Positions 52,413 through 62,158 of a stretch of 64,000 bases of DNA are shown here, in pieces (position 1 is the stretch's first letter; each line of letters begins with the position of its first letter). Under the pieces are notes generated by a model. That model worked only from the letters and a program-made list of their open reading frames with translations, was not told where the DNA came from and did not search any database. Location of the stretch: contig NZ_CANMJE010000007.1 of the NCBI RefSeq assembly GCF_947498095.1, forward strand, positions 124,001 to 188,000, given 5' to 3'. A program made the translations under genes and the position numbers. Source of the stretch: an uncultured Shimia sp. (GTDB lineage: Bacteria > Pseudomonadota > Alphaproteobacteria > Rhodobacterales > Rhodobacteraceae).

Positions 52413-54380
52413 ATGTCGCAGACGCAGAAAGATCGCCCCTGGCTCATCCGGACCTATGCAGGTCACTCGACCGCCAAGGCTTCAAACGCGCTTTACCGGT
52501 CTAATCTGGAAAAGGGTCAGACAGGGCTTTCCGTGGCCTTCGACCTGCCGACCCAGACCGGCTATGACAGCGATCATGTGCTGAGCCGTGGCGAAGTGGG
52601 AAAAGTGGGCGTGCCCGTCTGCCATCTGGGCGACATGCGCACCTTGTTTGACCAGATCCCGCTGGACCAGATGAACACCTCGATGACGATCAACGCGACA
52701 GCACCTTGGTTGTTGTCGCTCTATATTGCCGCCGCCGAAGAACAGGGCGCGGATATCTCAAAACTGCAGGGCACCGTTCAGAACGATCTGATCAAGGAAT
52801 ACCTGTCGCGTGGCACCTATATCTGTCCGCCAAAGCCGTCGCTCAAGATGATCGCGGACGTGGCAGAGTATTGCTATACAAACGTGCCCAAATGGAACCC
52901 GATGAACGTTTGTTCCTACCACCTGCAAGAGGCCGGCGCGACGCCTGAACAGGAACTGGCCTTTGCACTAGCCACCGGCATCGCGGTTCTGGATGAATTG
53001 CGCCCACGCGTACCTGCGGAAGATTTCGGCCCGATGGTGGCGCGGATTTCGTTTTTCGTGAACGCGGGTATCCGGTTCGTGACCGAGATGTGCAAGATGC
53101 GCGCCTTTGTCGATCTGTGGGACGAAATCTGTCAGGAGCGCTATGGCGTAACCGACCCCAAACACCGCCGCTTCCGCTATGGTGTGCAGGTAAACTCGCT
53201 GGGTCTGACCGAGCAACAGCCCGAAAACAACGTCTACCGCATCCTGATCGAGATGCTGGCTGTGACGCTGTCGAAAAAGGCCCGCGCGCGTGCCGTGCAA
53301 CTGCCTGCTTGGAACGAAGCTCTTGGCCTGCCGCGTCCCTGGGACCAGCAATGGTCGATGCGCATGCAGCAGATCATGGCCTTTGAGACCGACCTCTTGG
53401 AGTACGATGACCTGTTTGACGGCAACCCCGCCGTGGACCGCAAGGTCGAAGAGCTAAAAAACGGCGCACGCCACGAACTGGCCAACCTTGGCTCTATGGG
53501 TGGTGCCATTGGCGCGATCGACTACATGAAATCGCGGTTGGTCGAGTCCAACGCTGAGCGTCTGAACCGCATCGAGGCCGGTGAAACCGTTGTTGTTGGG
53601 GTGAACAAATATCAACAGGGTGAGGCTTCGCCTTTGATGACCGGTGATGGTGGCATCATGGTTGTCGACCCTGCGGTGGAACAAGAACAGATCAACCGCC
53701 TGAATGATTGGCGCTCTGAGCGTGACAATGACGCTGTTGAGAAAGCCCTCGCCGATCTGCGTGCCGCCGCCAAAGCAGGCGAAAACGTCATGCCCGCATC
53801 GATTGCTGCGGCCAAGGCGGGTGTCACCACAGGTGAATGGGCCGCACAGATGCGCAGCATTCACGGTGAATATCGCGGCCCAACCGGAGTCTCTGGCTCG
53901 CCTTCGAACAAGACCGAAGGCTTGGACGATTTGCGCAATGCCGTGGATGCCGTGTCGGACAAACTGGGCCGTCGCCTGAAGTTCGTCATCGGCAAACCGG
54001 GTTTGGACGGCCACTCAAACGGGGCCGAGCAAATTGCTTTCCGGGCGCGTGATTGCGGTATGGACATCGAATACGACGGCATCCGCCTGACCCCGGAAGA
54101 GCTTGTTGCGTCTGCCATCGACACCAAGGCCCATGTGGTTGGCCTTTCGATCCTGTCAGGCAGCCATATCCCGCTGGTTGAGGACATGATGAACCGTATG
54201 CGCGAAGCAGGTCTGGGCGATGTTCCTGTCGTTGTGGGCGGCATCATCCCTGACGACGACGCGGATCGGTTGCGCGCAATGGGCGTGGCACGGGTTTATA
54301 CGCCAAAGGATTTTGAGCTGAACACGATCATGATGGATGTCGTGACACTGGTCGATCCCAAGGCCGTCGCCGCCGAGTAA
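52413..54380 (+). CDS. ecm: Ethylmalonyl-CoA mutase (MeaA-like)
   Basis: Coenzyme B12-dependent mutase of 655 residues that converts ethylmalonyl-CoA to methylsuccinyl-CoA, two steps after ccr. The N-terminal substrate domain covers about residues 1-510, including DLPTQTGYDSDH near 45; the C-terminal B12 domain has the GKPGLDGHSNGAEQ (DxHxxG) motif near 530, LSILSGSH near 575 and VVGGIIPDDD. Single-chain fusion of the two halves is normal for MeaA. The ccr gene lies 2.3 kb upstream on the opposite strand. Only a dyad and promoter precede it. Confidence 0.95.
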   Translation: MSQTQKDRPWLIRTYAGHSTAKASNALYRSNLEKGQTGLSVAFDLPTQTGYDSDHVLSRGEVGKVGVPVCHLGDMRTLFDQIPLDQMNTSMTINATAPWLLSLYIAAAEEQGADISKLQGTVQNDLIKEYLSRGTYICPPKPSLKMIADVAEYCYTNVPKWNPMNVCSYHLQEAGATPEQELAFALATGIAVLDELRPRVPAEDFGPMVARISFFVNAGIRFVTEMCKMRAFVDLWDEICQERYGVTDPKHRRFRYGVQVNSLGLTEQQPENNVYRILIEMLAVTLSKKARARAVQLPAWNEALGLPRPWDQQWSMRMQQIMAFETDLLEYDDLFDGNPAVDRKVEELKNGARHELANLGSMGGAIGAIDYMKSRLVESNAERLNRIEAGETVVVGVNKYQQGEASPLMTGDGGIMVVDPAVEQEQINRLNDWRSERDNDAVEKALADLRAAAKAGENVMPASIAAAKAGVTTGEWAAQMRSIHGEYRGPTGVSGSPSNKTEGLDDLRNAVDAVSDKLGRRLKFVIGKPGLDGHSNGAEQIAFRARDCGMDIEYDGIRLTPEELVASAIDTKAHVVGLSILSGSHIPLVEDMMNRMREAGLGDVPVVVGGIIPDDDADRLRAMGVARVYTPKDFELNTIMMDVVTLVDPKAVAAE

Positions 54381-54401
54381 CCTGGCCCGGTGCCAGATTG
54401 T

Positions 54402-54435
54402 AAAAAGCCCCAAAGCCGAAAGCTCCGGGGCCTTT
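54402..54435 (+). terminator. Terminator after ecm
   Basis: GCCCC (54407-54411) pairs with GGGGC (54427-54431), extended by A/T pairs; a short T-stretch follows. It separates ecm from deoD. Confidence 0.55.
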
Positions 54436-54530
54436 GCCTTCGGCGAGAGTATTTTTGGCAATACGAAGACTTGGCGTTGTGCAGGCGTAAAGCAGTGGTA
54501 TTCTGACCTTCTGTTTAATCGGAGCGAGCC

Positions 54531-55238
54531 ATGACAGTTCACATCGGAGCCAAACCCGGCGATATCGCCGAAACCGTCCTCATGCCCGGCGATCCCTATC
54601 GCGCGAAATGGGCAGCCGAGACATTTCTGCAGGACGCGGTCTGCGTCAACGAAGTGCGCGGCATGTTGGGCTTTACCGGGACCTGGAAAGGCAACCGCGT
54701 AACCATTCACGGCTCGGGCATGGGAATGCCATCGCTGTCGATCTATGCCAATGAGTTGATCCGTGATTATGGCGCCCAGACCCTGATCCGCATCGGGTCC
54801 TGCGGCGGCATGCAAGACAGCGTCAAAGTGCGCGACGTGATCGTGGCCATGACCGCGTCGAGCTTGTCGACCCCCTCTTCGGGCATTTTCAAGGAATTGA
54901 ACTTTGCGCCTTGTGCGGATTGGTCCCTATTGAAAGCTGCTGTTGCAGCGGCAGAAGCCAAGGGCACACCAACCCACGTCGGGGGCATTTATTCGTCAGA
55001 CGTGTTTTATGACGAACGGGCCGACCTGAATGAACAGATGACCCGCCACGGCATTCTTGGCGTCGAAATGGAAGCCGCCGAGCTTTACAATCTGGCAGCC
55101 CGGCACGGGCGACGCGCATTGGCAGTGCTGACCGTCAGCGATCATCTCCTTACCGGTGAGGCCCTGCCGTCCGAAGATCGCGAACGCAGCTTTGGCGATA
55201 TGGTGGAAATCGCGCTAGAAGCCGCTTTCGCTGGATAA
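54531..55238 (+). CDS. deoD: Purine nucleoside phosphorylase (DeoD-type)
   Basis: Hexameric phosphorylase of 235 residues that splits purine nucleosides with phosphate. The N-terminal [18 protein letters not shown], the [17 protein letters not shown] segment near residue 63, RIGSCGGMQ near 86 and the [12 protein letters not shown] motif near 178 are DeoD hallmarks. It may act on nucleosides brought in by the ABC importer in this window, though the genes are 12 kb apart. Its 3' end overlaps the convergent LysR gene by 24 bases. Confidence 0.95.
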   Translation: MTVHIGAKPGDIAETVLMPGDPYRAKWAAETFLQDAVCVNEVRGMLGFTGTWKGNRVTIHGSGMGMPSLSIYANELIRDYGAQTLIRIGSCGGMQDSVKVRDVIVAMTASSLSTPSSGIFKELNFAPCADWSLLKAAVAAAEAKGTPTHVGGIYSSDVFYDERADLNEQMTRHGILGVEMEAAELYNLAARHGRRALAVLTVSDHLLTGEALPSEDRERSFGDMVEIALEAAFAG

Positions 55239-56090
55239 GTGATCCATCAACTGCGCCAGCGGGCCCACGGCTGGCTGGCGCGTTGAAAGTGACAAAGCCA
55301 ATCCCGTGGCAACCAGGGATGGAAACGGATAGACCAGCCTGCCCGCCTCCACGAGTGGCGCAATCAGGCATTCGTGTCCCATCAACACACCGCCACCGTT
55401 GACGGCCTCTTGCACAGCGAGGGCGTAGAGCGAATAACTTGGGCCGCGAAGGCGGCCGGTCAAATCAGCGGCATTCTGAGCCAACCACAAATCCCAATCA
55501 CCAACCCACACACTGTCGGCCAGACATGGGACGTTCAGAAGGTCGTGAGGTTTGCGCAAATTCTCTGCCAACTGCGGAGAACAGGCAGGGCGGACAACAT
55601 CTGTTGCGATCTGGTGCGGGGCGCCCTCCGGCACCATGAACAAGGCAATGTCGAACTGCTCACGTTCTAAATTCGGTGGATGTTCCATGGCCGTCAAAGA
55701 CAGCTCAAGCGCCGGGTATGCCTGACGTAGTTCCGGGAGTCTCGGCGACAACCAAAGCTGAGCAACTGCTGGCGAGGCCGCAATATGAATGCGTTGGGGC
55801 GTTGCTGCCTGACGCAAGGCGCTGACGGCGTCGCCAAGCGCGTCAAAGGCGGTCTCCAACAGTGGCCCAACGGTTTTTCCAACAGGTGTCAGAACCACCC
55901 CATGTGCGCGCCTTTCAAACAGCGGCTCCCCCGCCCATGCTTCAAGCTGCTTTACCTGTTGAGCGACGGCTCCCGGAGTCACGCACAACTCGTCTGCAGC
56001 CCGGGTAAACCCGCCAAGACGAGCAGCAGCCTCAAAGGCGCGCAGGGCGTTGAGGGGTGGAGACGGTGGGCGAGGAGGTTTGACAGGCAT
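55215..56090 (-). CDS. LysR-family transcriptional regulator
   Basis: Regulator of 291 residues. The N-terminal HTH ([38 protein letters not shown]) occupies residues 13-50 and resembles the GcvA subgroup ([15 protein letters not shown]). The C-terminal effector-binding domain follows. It is divergent from the SHMT-like gene, whose promoter region holds a CTGAGA-N8-TCTCAG dyad, so it probably controls that gene and maybe the following ones. Effector is unknown. Confidence 0.9.
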   Translation of the reverse strand: MPVKPPRPPSPPLNALRAFEAAARLGGFTRAADELCVTPGAVAQQVKQLEAWAGEPLFERRAHGVVLTPVGKTVGPLLETAFDALGDAVSALRQAATPQRIHIAASPAVAQLWLSPRLPELRQAYPALELSLTAMEHPPNLEREQFDIALFMVPEGAPHQIATDVVRPACSPQLAENLRKPHDLLNVPCLADSVWVGDWDLWLAQNAADLTGRLRGPSYSLYALAVQEAVNGGGVLMGHECLIAPLVEAGRLVYPFPSLVATGLALSLSTRQPAVGPLAQLMDHLSSESGF

Positions 56091-56152
56091 CAGATAGACT
56101 CAGTTTTTCTATGCCTAGTTTACAAGAAAATTCGTTTGCGCCCACCCCTGTC

Positions 56153-56172
56153 CTGAGATTGATTGCTCTCAG
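56153..56172. promoter_or_regulatory. LysR-type operator candidate
   Basis: Dyad CTGAGA, 8 bases, TCTCAG in the divergent gap between the lysR gene and the SHMT-like gene, 22 bases before the SHMT-like ATG. Assigned to the adjacent LysR by position. Confidence 0.5.
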
Positions 56173-56193
56173 AAACTTTGGTGGAGAATCAAC

Positions 56194-57516
56194 ATGACAC
56201 ATCTCATCAAGCGGGATTGGGTCCCAACCCACTGTGAAGTGCGTGTGCAAGAGATCGCGGCGCAAACAGCGCGATCTGACAGCACAGCGCTGAACGCAAA
56301 ACTGGACCTTCTGGTGGCCAAAAACCAGCAAATACATGAGCGTGACTGTTTTAACCTGAACCCCGCGACCAATGTCATGAACCCGCGGGCCGAAGCCATG
56401 TTGGCCAGCGGCTTGGGCAGCCGCCCGTCACTGGGCTATCCCGGTGACAAATACGAAATGGGGCTTGAGGCCGTTGAAGAGATCGAAGTCATCGCGGCCG
56501 AACTCGCCGCCGAAGTCTTCAACGCAAAGTATGCCGAAATCCGCGTTCCATCCGGGGCGATTGCCAACCTTTATGCCTTTATGGCTTTGGCTGAGCCGGG
56601 CGCGAAAATCATCACGCCTCCGGCGCCTGTCGGCGGTCATGTCACGCATCATGCCGATGGATGCGCGGGTTTGTTCGGGCTGCACAGCCTGCCAGCCCCA
56701 GTGGACTCTGATGGCTATACGGTTGACCTCGTTGCGCTGGCCGAGATGGCACGACGCGAACGTCCGGCCATGATCACAATCGGCGGCTCTTTGAACCTGT
56801 GCGAACATCCGGTGCGTGAGATTCGCAACATCGCAGATGAGATCGGCGCCAAAGTTTTGTTTGACGCCGCGCACCAATGCGGGATCATCGCGGGTAAAGC
56901 GTGGCGAAACCCACTGGAAGAAGGGGCGCATCTCATGACCATGTCGACCTACAAAAGCCTTGGGGGGCCGCCTTCCGGGCTGATCGTGACCAATGAAAGT
57001 GAGATTGCCGAACGGCTCGACAAAATCGCCTTTCCCGGCATGACAGCGAATTTTGATGCCGCCAAGTCTGCATCCCTTGCCGTGACAATGCTGGATTGGC
57101 GCGATCATGGTGCGGCTTATGCGGCGACAATGATCGACATGTCGCGCGCATTGGCCGAGGCACTGATCGCCGAAGATATTCCTGTGTTCCAAACCCACAG
57201 CGGACCAACGCTCTCGCACCAATTCGCGGTTGAGGCTGCAGCTTTTGGGGGTGGTCAGACGGCCTCAAAAACCTTGCGCAAGGCCGGGTTTCTAGCCTGT
57301 GGTATTGGCCTGCCAATTCCTGAAGTTGACGGCGATCTGAATGGCTTGCGCTTTGGCACACCGGAACTTGTGCGCTGGGGAATGACAGCGCAGCATGGGC
57401 CAGAAATGGCCCGGCTGATCGCTGGGGCCTTACGGGCCAATGACCCTAGTCGGCTTGCAAAAAAGGTCTCGGATTGGCGGCAGACCTTTGATCAATTGCA
57501 CTTTGTGAACCTCTAA
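56194..57516 (+). CDS. Serine hydroxymethyltransferase-like PLP enzyme
   Basis: Fold-type I PLP enzyme of 440 residues related to GlyA. Segments include GLGSRPSLGYPGDKYEMGLE near residue 70, the KVLFDAAHQCGII motif near 220 and the PLP-lysine motif STYKSLGGPPSG near 250 (THK in true SHMT). The core divergence from GlyA suggests a different amino acid substrate, such as alpha-methylserine or a beta-hydroxy amino acid. It is divergent from the LysR gene and converges with the DUF1989 gene. Confidence 0.8.
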   Translation: MTHLIKRDWVPTHCEVRVQEIAAQTARSDSTALNAKLDLLVAKNQQIHERDCFNLNPATNVMNPRAEAMLASGLGSRPSLGYPGDKYEMGLEAVEEIEVIAAELAAEVFNAKYAEIRVPSGAIANLYAFMALAEPGAKIITPPAPVGGHVTHHADGCAGLFGLHSLPAPVDSDGYTVDLVALAEMARRERPAMITIGGSLNLCEHPVREIRNIADEIGAKVLFDAAHQCGIIAGKAWRNPLEEGAHLMTMSTYKSLGGPPSGLIVTNESEIAERLDKIAFPGMTANFDAAKSASLAVTMLDWRDHGAAYAATMIDMSRALAEALIAEDIPVFQTHSGPTLSHQFAVEAAAFGGGQTASKTLRKAGFLACGIGLPIPEVDGDLNGLRFGTPELVRWGMTAQHGPEMARLIAGALRANDPSRLAKKVSDWRQTFDQLHFVNL

Positions 57517-57547
57517 GGATCGTCGACACCGACCCTAGCCAACGCGA

Positions 57548-58402
57548 TCACCTGTCGCCGGACACCCCATGACTGCGATTATATCCGTTGGCTTGAGGCG
57601 CATGCCATGTCTCAAGTGCTGTGGCTTCGGGCGCAAAGACTTCGACCAGCAAAGGGTAACAAGGCGCCGTATCAGAGCTGTGTTCGCTGGAACAATCTCC
57701 GCCCGGGCAGGCACTAAGCGCACCGAGCAGATCGATCTCTGCGAACAACTCAAGATAGTCTCCCGGTCGTACTGGGCTGGCCTTCATAAAGTACTGACCT
57801 GTATCGCGCGTGAAGCCTGTGCACATGAACACGTTGAGGACATCATGCACGTAGCTTTCGGCCTCGAGCAAATCCATACCCGTTTCTGCCGCCAAGGCCC
57901 GTGTCAGATTTGAGTGACAGCAGTGATGATACTGCGACCCAGCCAAGAGGTTGCCGGTATAGGGATCACAGCGCGTCCCGATCACGTCATGAACCGAACC
58001 GCCAAAGGAATCCATGCCGTACCAATCCAGAGTATCGTCAATGATGGTCGCCATCGGTCTGAGGTGAGGGAATGACGACCACATGCGTTCGCCAGTCGTC
58101 AGATGCGTGCCGTGCAACGCGCGGGTCTTTCCAGAGTAAAAGCGCTCGGACAGGTCATTCGCATTCCACAGATTCAGATCGCCAACTTGCGGACCCTCTA
58201 CGGACGAGATGCGGAAGAAATGACCTTGCGGGACGTGGAAACACGCCGCGTCACGGGCTGGAACCAGCACTTCCGAGGTTTTTTGCGCAGATCGACGCGC
58301 GGCCCTGAACGTCTCCATCGGCGGTTTTGGCAACGTATCATTTGGATAACAAATGACAGGTTTGACAGCCTTTCGCGCGTCGGCATCGGCGGGTCTGGAC
58401 AT
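57548..58402 (-). CDS. DUF1989/urea carboxylase-associated family protein
   Basis: Protein of 284 residues with the DUF1989 fold. Conserved segments include GHFFRISSVEGPQVGDLNLWN near residue 60, HHCCHSNLTRAL near 160 and CPGGDCSS near 250, with a set of His and Cys that suggest a metal site. Family members associate with urea or guanidine use, and paired DUF1989 proteins act as carboxyguanidine deiminase; here a single copy has no such neighbours. ATG 58402 is chosen because the longer frame starts inside the upstream enzyme gene. Function here is unresolved. Confidence 0.8.
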   Translation of the reverse strand: MSRPADADARKAVKPVICYPNDTLPKPPMETFRAARRSAQKTSEVLVPARDAACFHVPQGHFFRISSVEGPQVGDLNLWNANDLSERFYSGKTRALHGTHLTTGERMWSSFPHLRPMATIIDDTLDWYGMDSFGGSVHDVIGTRCDPYTGNLLAGSQYHHCCHSNLTRALAAETGMDLLEAESYVHDVLNVFMCTGFTRDTGQYFMKASPVRPGDYLELFAEIDLLGALSACPGGDCSSEHSSDTAPCYPLLVEVFAPEATALETWHAPQANGYNRSHGVSGDR

Positions 58403-58494
58403 GGCGGGCTCCTCAGGTTGGCGGTAAAGGAGATGAGTGCGGATTTCTGGTAAGATTGCAATGCCTGCGACGCGCCCAGCAAGCTGGGGGCCTT

Positions 58495-59487
58495 TCAAAG
58501 CGCGTCGGCATAGCCAAACAATGCAGGCTGCCCGCCTGTGTGCCAGAACAGCACGCGCTGGCCCTTTAGCGCATCCGCCTGAGCAATCAGAGCCGCCATC
58601 ACTTTGCCGGCATAAACAGGGTCCAGAAACACGCCTTCGGTTCGGGCGGTCCTGCGGATTGCCTCGCGAACGCCGTCGTTCAAACGCCCATAGCCGGGTG
58701 CCAGCGCGCGATCGTCAAGTTGTATGTCCTGCTCGGCCACCGGGTTCGCAAAGCCCATGAGCTGGGCGAGATCGTCAAGGCGACGACGCACACGTGCCTT
58801 TTGCGCTGTAGCATCCCGCCGCACGCAAACTCCGGTAATGGGCGTGCCATTCCCAAGTGCACGCAACCCAAAGAGCAAACCGCAATGCGTCAAAGCTGAG
58901 CCTGAGGCCACGACCACGACGTCAAACTCTGCATCCTGCTCTAACAGCTCGCGGGCGGCATCAACATAGCCCAGCGCCCCGGTTGGCGGCTGATCCGCGG
59001 ACAATGGCACGATATAGGGTATCTCACCCTTGGCGCGCAGAGCCTCTGCGATCTCGCCCAGCGCCGCATCCGCCCCGGCTTCGTCCTCGCCTTCGGGGAA
59101 GCTATGCAACGTCGCCCCTAAAAGCTGGTCCAAAAGCACATTGCCATTTTCGCGGTACTGCGCCCCCACGTCCGGCACGCGATCTTCCAACTGAATGTGA
59201 CAGCCCATGCCCAGCCGTGCAGCCATCGCTGCTGCTGCGCGCACGAAATTTGATTGGACGGCGCCGGTGATCAGGATTTGCGTGGCCCCCTGAGCCAATG
59301 CCTTGCCCAGATAGAATTCGAGCTGCCGCACCTTATTGCCGCCAAATCCAATGCCTGTGCAATCATCGCGCTTTATCCACAGATCAAGACCCAGCTCACG
59401 CCCAAGGTTGGTCATAGGTTCCAACGGTGTCGGCAGGTGACCCATGTGGACGCGGGGGAATGTGGAGAGGTGATCCAGAACAGTCAT
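58495..59487 (-). CDS. D-cysteine desulfhydrase family PLP enzyme
   Basis: Fold-type II PLP enzyme of 330 residues. HLPTPLEPM near residue 16, KRDDCTGIGFGGNKVRQLEF near 40 with the PLP-lysine in GGNK, and the GALGYVDAA segment near 185 define the D-cysteine desulfhydrase/ACC deaminase family. L-cysteate sulfo-lyase (CuyA) of Ruegeria belongs to the same family, so cysteate is a possible substrate. VLFWHTGGQPALFGY closes the protein. The start at 59487 is preferred to a longer frame. It lies between the FAD dehydrogenase and DUF1989 genes, all on the minus strand. Confidence 0.83.
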   Translation of the reverse strand: MTVLDHLSTFPRVHMGHLPTPLEPMTNLGRELGLDLWIKRDDCTGIGFGGNKVRQLEFYLGKALAQGATQILITGAVQSNFVRAAAAMAARLGMGCHIQLEDRVPDVGAQYRENGNVLLDQLLGATLHSFPEGEDEAGADAALGEIAEALRAKGEIPYIVPLSADQPPTGALGYVDAARELLEQDAEFDVVVVASGSALTHCGLLFGLRALGNGTPITGVCVRRDATAQKARVRRRLDDLAQLMGFANPVAEQDIQLDDRALAPGYGRLNDGVREAIRRTARTEGVFLDPVYAGKVMAALIAQADALKGQRVLFWHTGGQPALFGYADAL

Positions 59488-59528
59488 GTAATGATACCGC
59501 CCGCAGCGCTGCGCAAAGTCAATGCGCC

Positions 59529-61166
59529 TTAGACACTCCTGCCGGCCGCACGCCCAGAAAAGATACAACCGCCAAGGAATGTCCCCTCAAGCGCGTTGTA
59601 GCCGTGGTAGCCGCCGCCACCGAACCCTGCAACTTCGCCAGCCGCGAACAGGCCTTCAAAAGCTGTGCCATCCGCGCGCAAAACCTGCCCTGTGATGTCC
59701 GCGTGCAATCCGCCCAGAGACTTGCGGGTCAGAATGCTGAGTTTAACCCCGATCAGCGGGCCGTTGGCGGCGTCCAGAATACGGTGTGGTTTGGCGGTGC
59801 GGATCAAACGATCCCCGCGATAGGTACGCGCGCCGCGAATAGCCGTGACCTGCGCATCTTTCGCAAAGGGGTTTTCGATCTGGGCATCACGCATTTCGAT
59901 CTGGTCGCGCACCTTGTTCACATCCAGAGGCGTATCGGACACCTTGTTCATCCCTGTGACCAGTTCCTCCAGCGTATCCGCAACAACAAAGTCTTCGCCG
60001 TGTGTCTTAAAGGCCTCAACCGGGGCCGGGGCACCTTTGCCCATGATCCGAGCCTTCAGAACTGAGGACCACTTGCCCGACGTCAGGTCCGGGTTTTGCT
60101 CAGAGCCGGACAGGGCAAATTCTTTCTCGATGATCTTCTGGGTCAGGATGAACCAGCTGTGCTCGTGCCCCGTGGACAAGATGCGTTTGAGCGTGCCCAG
60201 CGAGTCAAAGCCCGGCAAGTAAGGCGCCTCCATGCGCTCTCCCAAGGCGTCGAACCAGACCGAAGATGGGCCCGGCAGAATGCGAATGCCGTGATTGGGC
60301 CAGATCGGATCCCAGTTGTGCAGCCCTTCGGTATAGTGCCACATCCGATCACCATTGATGATACCGGCACCGGCCTGTTCCGCCACCCGTTGCATCTGGC
60401 CATCCACATAATCCGGTACCCCGGCGACCATATGCTTGGGTGCTGCACCAAGGCGATCTTCGGGCCAATAGCTGCGAACCATGTCATGATCGCCACCTAT
60501 GCCACCGGTCGTGACGATGATGGCGGGCGCTCGGAACTCAAAATCTCCGACCACATCGCGATTGGTTGATCTTCCGCGATCTGCATTATCATCGGCCAGA
60601 ACCTCGCCTGCGACACCGACGGCAGCTTCGTTTTCGACGATCAGAGTCGTCACTCGATGGCGAAAGGCAAACTCTAGCTTGCCCTCATCTGCCGCTTTGC
60701 GAACCAACCGTTCAAATGGCGCAACGGTCCCCGGCCCGGTGCCCCATGTGATATGAAACCGCGGGACCGAGTTGCCATGACCATGCGCCTGCTCGCCGCC
60801 GCGCTCGGCCCAGCCCACCACTGGAAACCAGCGAAAGCCGCGCTCGGCCAGCCAGGGGCGCATCTCGTCCGCCGCGAAATCCAGATAAGCCTCGGCCACT
60901 CTGCGGGGGTTGGCATCCTCGGGACGGTCGAACTGTGCCGATCCCATCCAATCCTTCAAAGCGAGGTCGTGACTGTCCTTGATCCCCATCCGGCGTTGTT
61001 CGGGCGTGTCGACCATGAACAGGCCACCCAATGACCAGAAGGCCTGCCCACCCATGGATTGCTCGCCCTCTTGGTCCAGCAACAGAACTTTGCGTCCGCG
61101 TGAAACAGCCTCTGCAGCGGCGACCAAACCGGCCAAGCCCGAGCCAACAACAATCACATCTGCCAT
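59529..61166 (-). CDS. FAD-binding dehydrogenase (fumarate reductase/KstD-like)
   Basis: Flavoprotein of 545 residues. The FAD dinucleotide motif VVGSGLAGLVAAAEAVSRG is at the N-terminus, and the C-terminal GLFAAGEVAGFGGGGYHGYNALEG segment is the second FAD contact of this family. Similar proteins are often annotated as 3-oxosteroid dehydrogenases or aspartate oxidase-like enzymes. No steroid genes are near, so the substrate is unknown. It is the first gene of a three-gene minus-strand run with the D-cysteine desulfhydrase-like and DUF1989 genes. Confidence 0.84.
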   Translation of the reverse strand: MADVIVVGSGLAGLVAAAEAVSRGRKVLLLDQEGEQSMGGQAFWSLGGLFMVDTPEQRRMGIKDSHDLALKDWMGSAQFDRPEDANPRRVAEAYLDFAADEMRPWLAERGFRWFPVVGWAERGGEQAHGHGNSVPRFHITWGTGPGTVAPFERLVRKAADEGKLEFAFRHRVTTLIVENEAAVGVAGEVLADDNADRGRSTNRDVVGDFEFRAPAIIVTTGGIGGDHDMVRSYWPEDRLGAAPKHMVAGVPDYVDGQMQRVAEQAGAGIINGDRMWHYTEGLHNWDPIWPNHGIRILPGPSSVWFDALGERMEAPYLPGFDSLGTLKRILSTGHEHSWFILTQKIIEKEFALSGSEQNPDLTSGKWSSVLKARIMGKGAPAPVEAFKTHGEDFVVADTLEELVTGMNKVSDTPLDVNKVRDQIEMRDAQIENPFAKDAQVTAIRGARTYRGDRLIRTAKPHRILDAANGPLIGVKLSILTRKSLGGLHADITGQVLRADGTAFEGLFAAGEVAGFGGGGYHGYNALEGTFLGGCIFSGRAAGRSV

Positions 61167-61281
61167 AGTCTTTTCCTCCTGCTAACCAAAAGCTAGACAG
61201 ACAGCGTCAATTAACCAACCACAACCTTGCGTAACCCCATTCCCGCATCAGCCGTAAGGGGGAATGACGGCAGCCCCAAAA

Positions 61282-61312
61282 GCGAAAGGCCCGCCAAAAG
61301 ACGGGCCCTCGC
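61282..61312 (-). terminator. Terminator after sdhB
   Basis: GGCCCG pairs with CGGGCC, extended by CGC/GCG at the base. On the minus strand it is followed by CTTTTGG. It lies 22 bases beyond the sdhB stop and would end the sdh transcript. Confidence 0.7.
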
Positions 61313-61333
61313 AAAAACAATACCTGTCGCAGA

Positions 61334-62113
61334 TCAGATGCTGCGTTCGACCATCATTTTCTTGATTTCTGCGATGGCCTTGGCCGGGTTCAGACCTTTG
61401 GGGCATGTCTTGGCGCAGTTCATAATGGTGTGGCAACGATAAAGCTTGAACGGGTCTTCGATATTGTCGAGACGCTCGCCTGTGGCCTCATCCCGGCTGT
61501 CAATGATCCAGCGGTAGGCGTGTAGCAGAGCCGCAGGCCCGAGATAGCGGTCGCCATTCCACCAGTAGCTTGGGCAAGACGTCGAACAGCTGGCACACAT
61601 GACGCATTCATACAGACCATCCAATTTCTTGCGGTCTTCAATCGACTGTTTCCACTCTTTGGCAGGGCGGTTGGTCTTGGTTTCCAGCCACGGCATGATG
61701 CTGGCGTGCTGTGCATAAAAGTGGGTCAGGTCTGGGATCAGGTCTTTGACCACTGGCATGTGGGGCAGCGGATAGATTTTCACATCGCCTTTGACCTCAT
61801 CCAACCCATAGATACAGGCCAGGGTGTTGATCCCGTCGATGTTCATCGCGCAAGAACCACAGATACCTTCGCGGCACGAGCGGCGGAAGGTCAGGGTCGG
61901 ATCAATCTCGTTCTTGATCTTGATCAGCGCGTCCAGAATCATCGGACCACATTTGTCCATGTCGAGGAAATAGGTGTCGACCGACGGGTTTTTACCGTCA
62001 TCCGGGTTCCAGCGATAGATCTGGAACTTACGCACGTTGGTCGCCCCTTCGGGCTTGGGCCAGGTTTTACCTGTGGTGATCTTGGAGTTCTTCGGAAGTG
62101 CGAATTCAACCAT
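61334..62113 (-). CDS. sdhB: Succinate dehydrogenase iron-sulfur subunit
   Basis: Electron-transfer subunit of complex II with 259 residues. The [2Fe-2S] motif is [16 protein letters not shown] near residue 79, the [4Fe-4S] motif [12 protein letters not shown] near 169, and the [3Fe-4S] motif [17 protein letters not shown] near 225. The start at 62113 is chosen because it opens the conserved N-terminus. In most relatives sdhB lies directly after sdhA, sometimes with one small ORF between; here a methyltransferase gene and a small secreted protein gene intervene. Confidence 0.96.
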   Translation of the reverse strand: MVEFALPKNSKITTGKTWPKPEGATNVRKFQIYRWNPDDGKNPSVDTYFLDMDKCGPMILDALIKIKNEIDPTLTFRRSCREGICGSCAMNIDGINTLACIYGLDEVKGDVKIYPLPHMPVVKDLIPDLTHFYAQHASIMPWLETKTNRPAKEWKQSIEDRKKLDGLYECVMCASCSTSCPSYWWNGDRYLGPAALLHAYRWIIDSRDEATGERLDNIEDPFKLYRCHTIMNCAKTCPKGLNPAKAIAEIKKMMVERSI

Positions 62114-62158
62114 GACTAACCTCTTGGGGTTTGGTGGCACGATGGCGTTTGAAATATG

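Noticed and set aside
59427-60065. 212-residue plus-strand ORF opposite the FAD dehydrogenase
   Set aside because: Overlaps conserved FAD dehydrogenase coding sequence; no family pattern.
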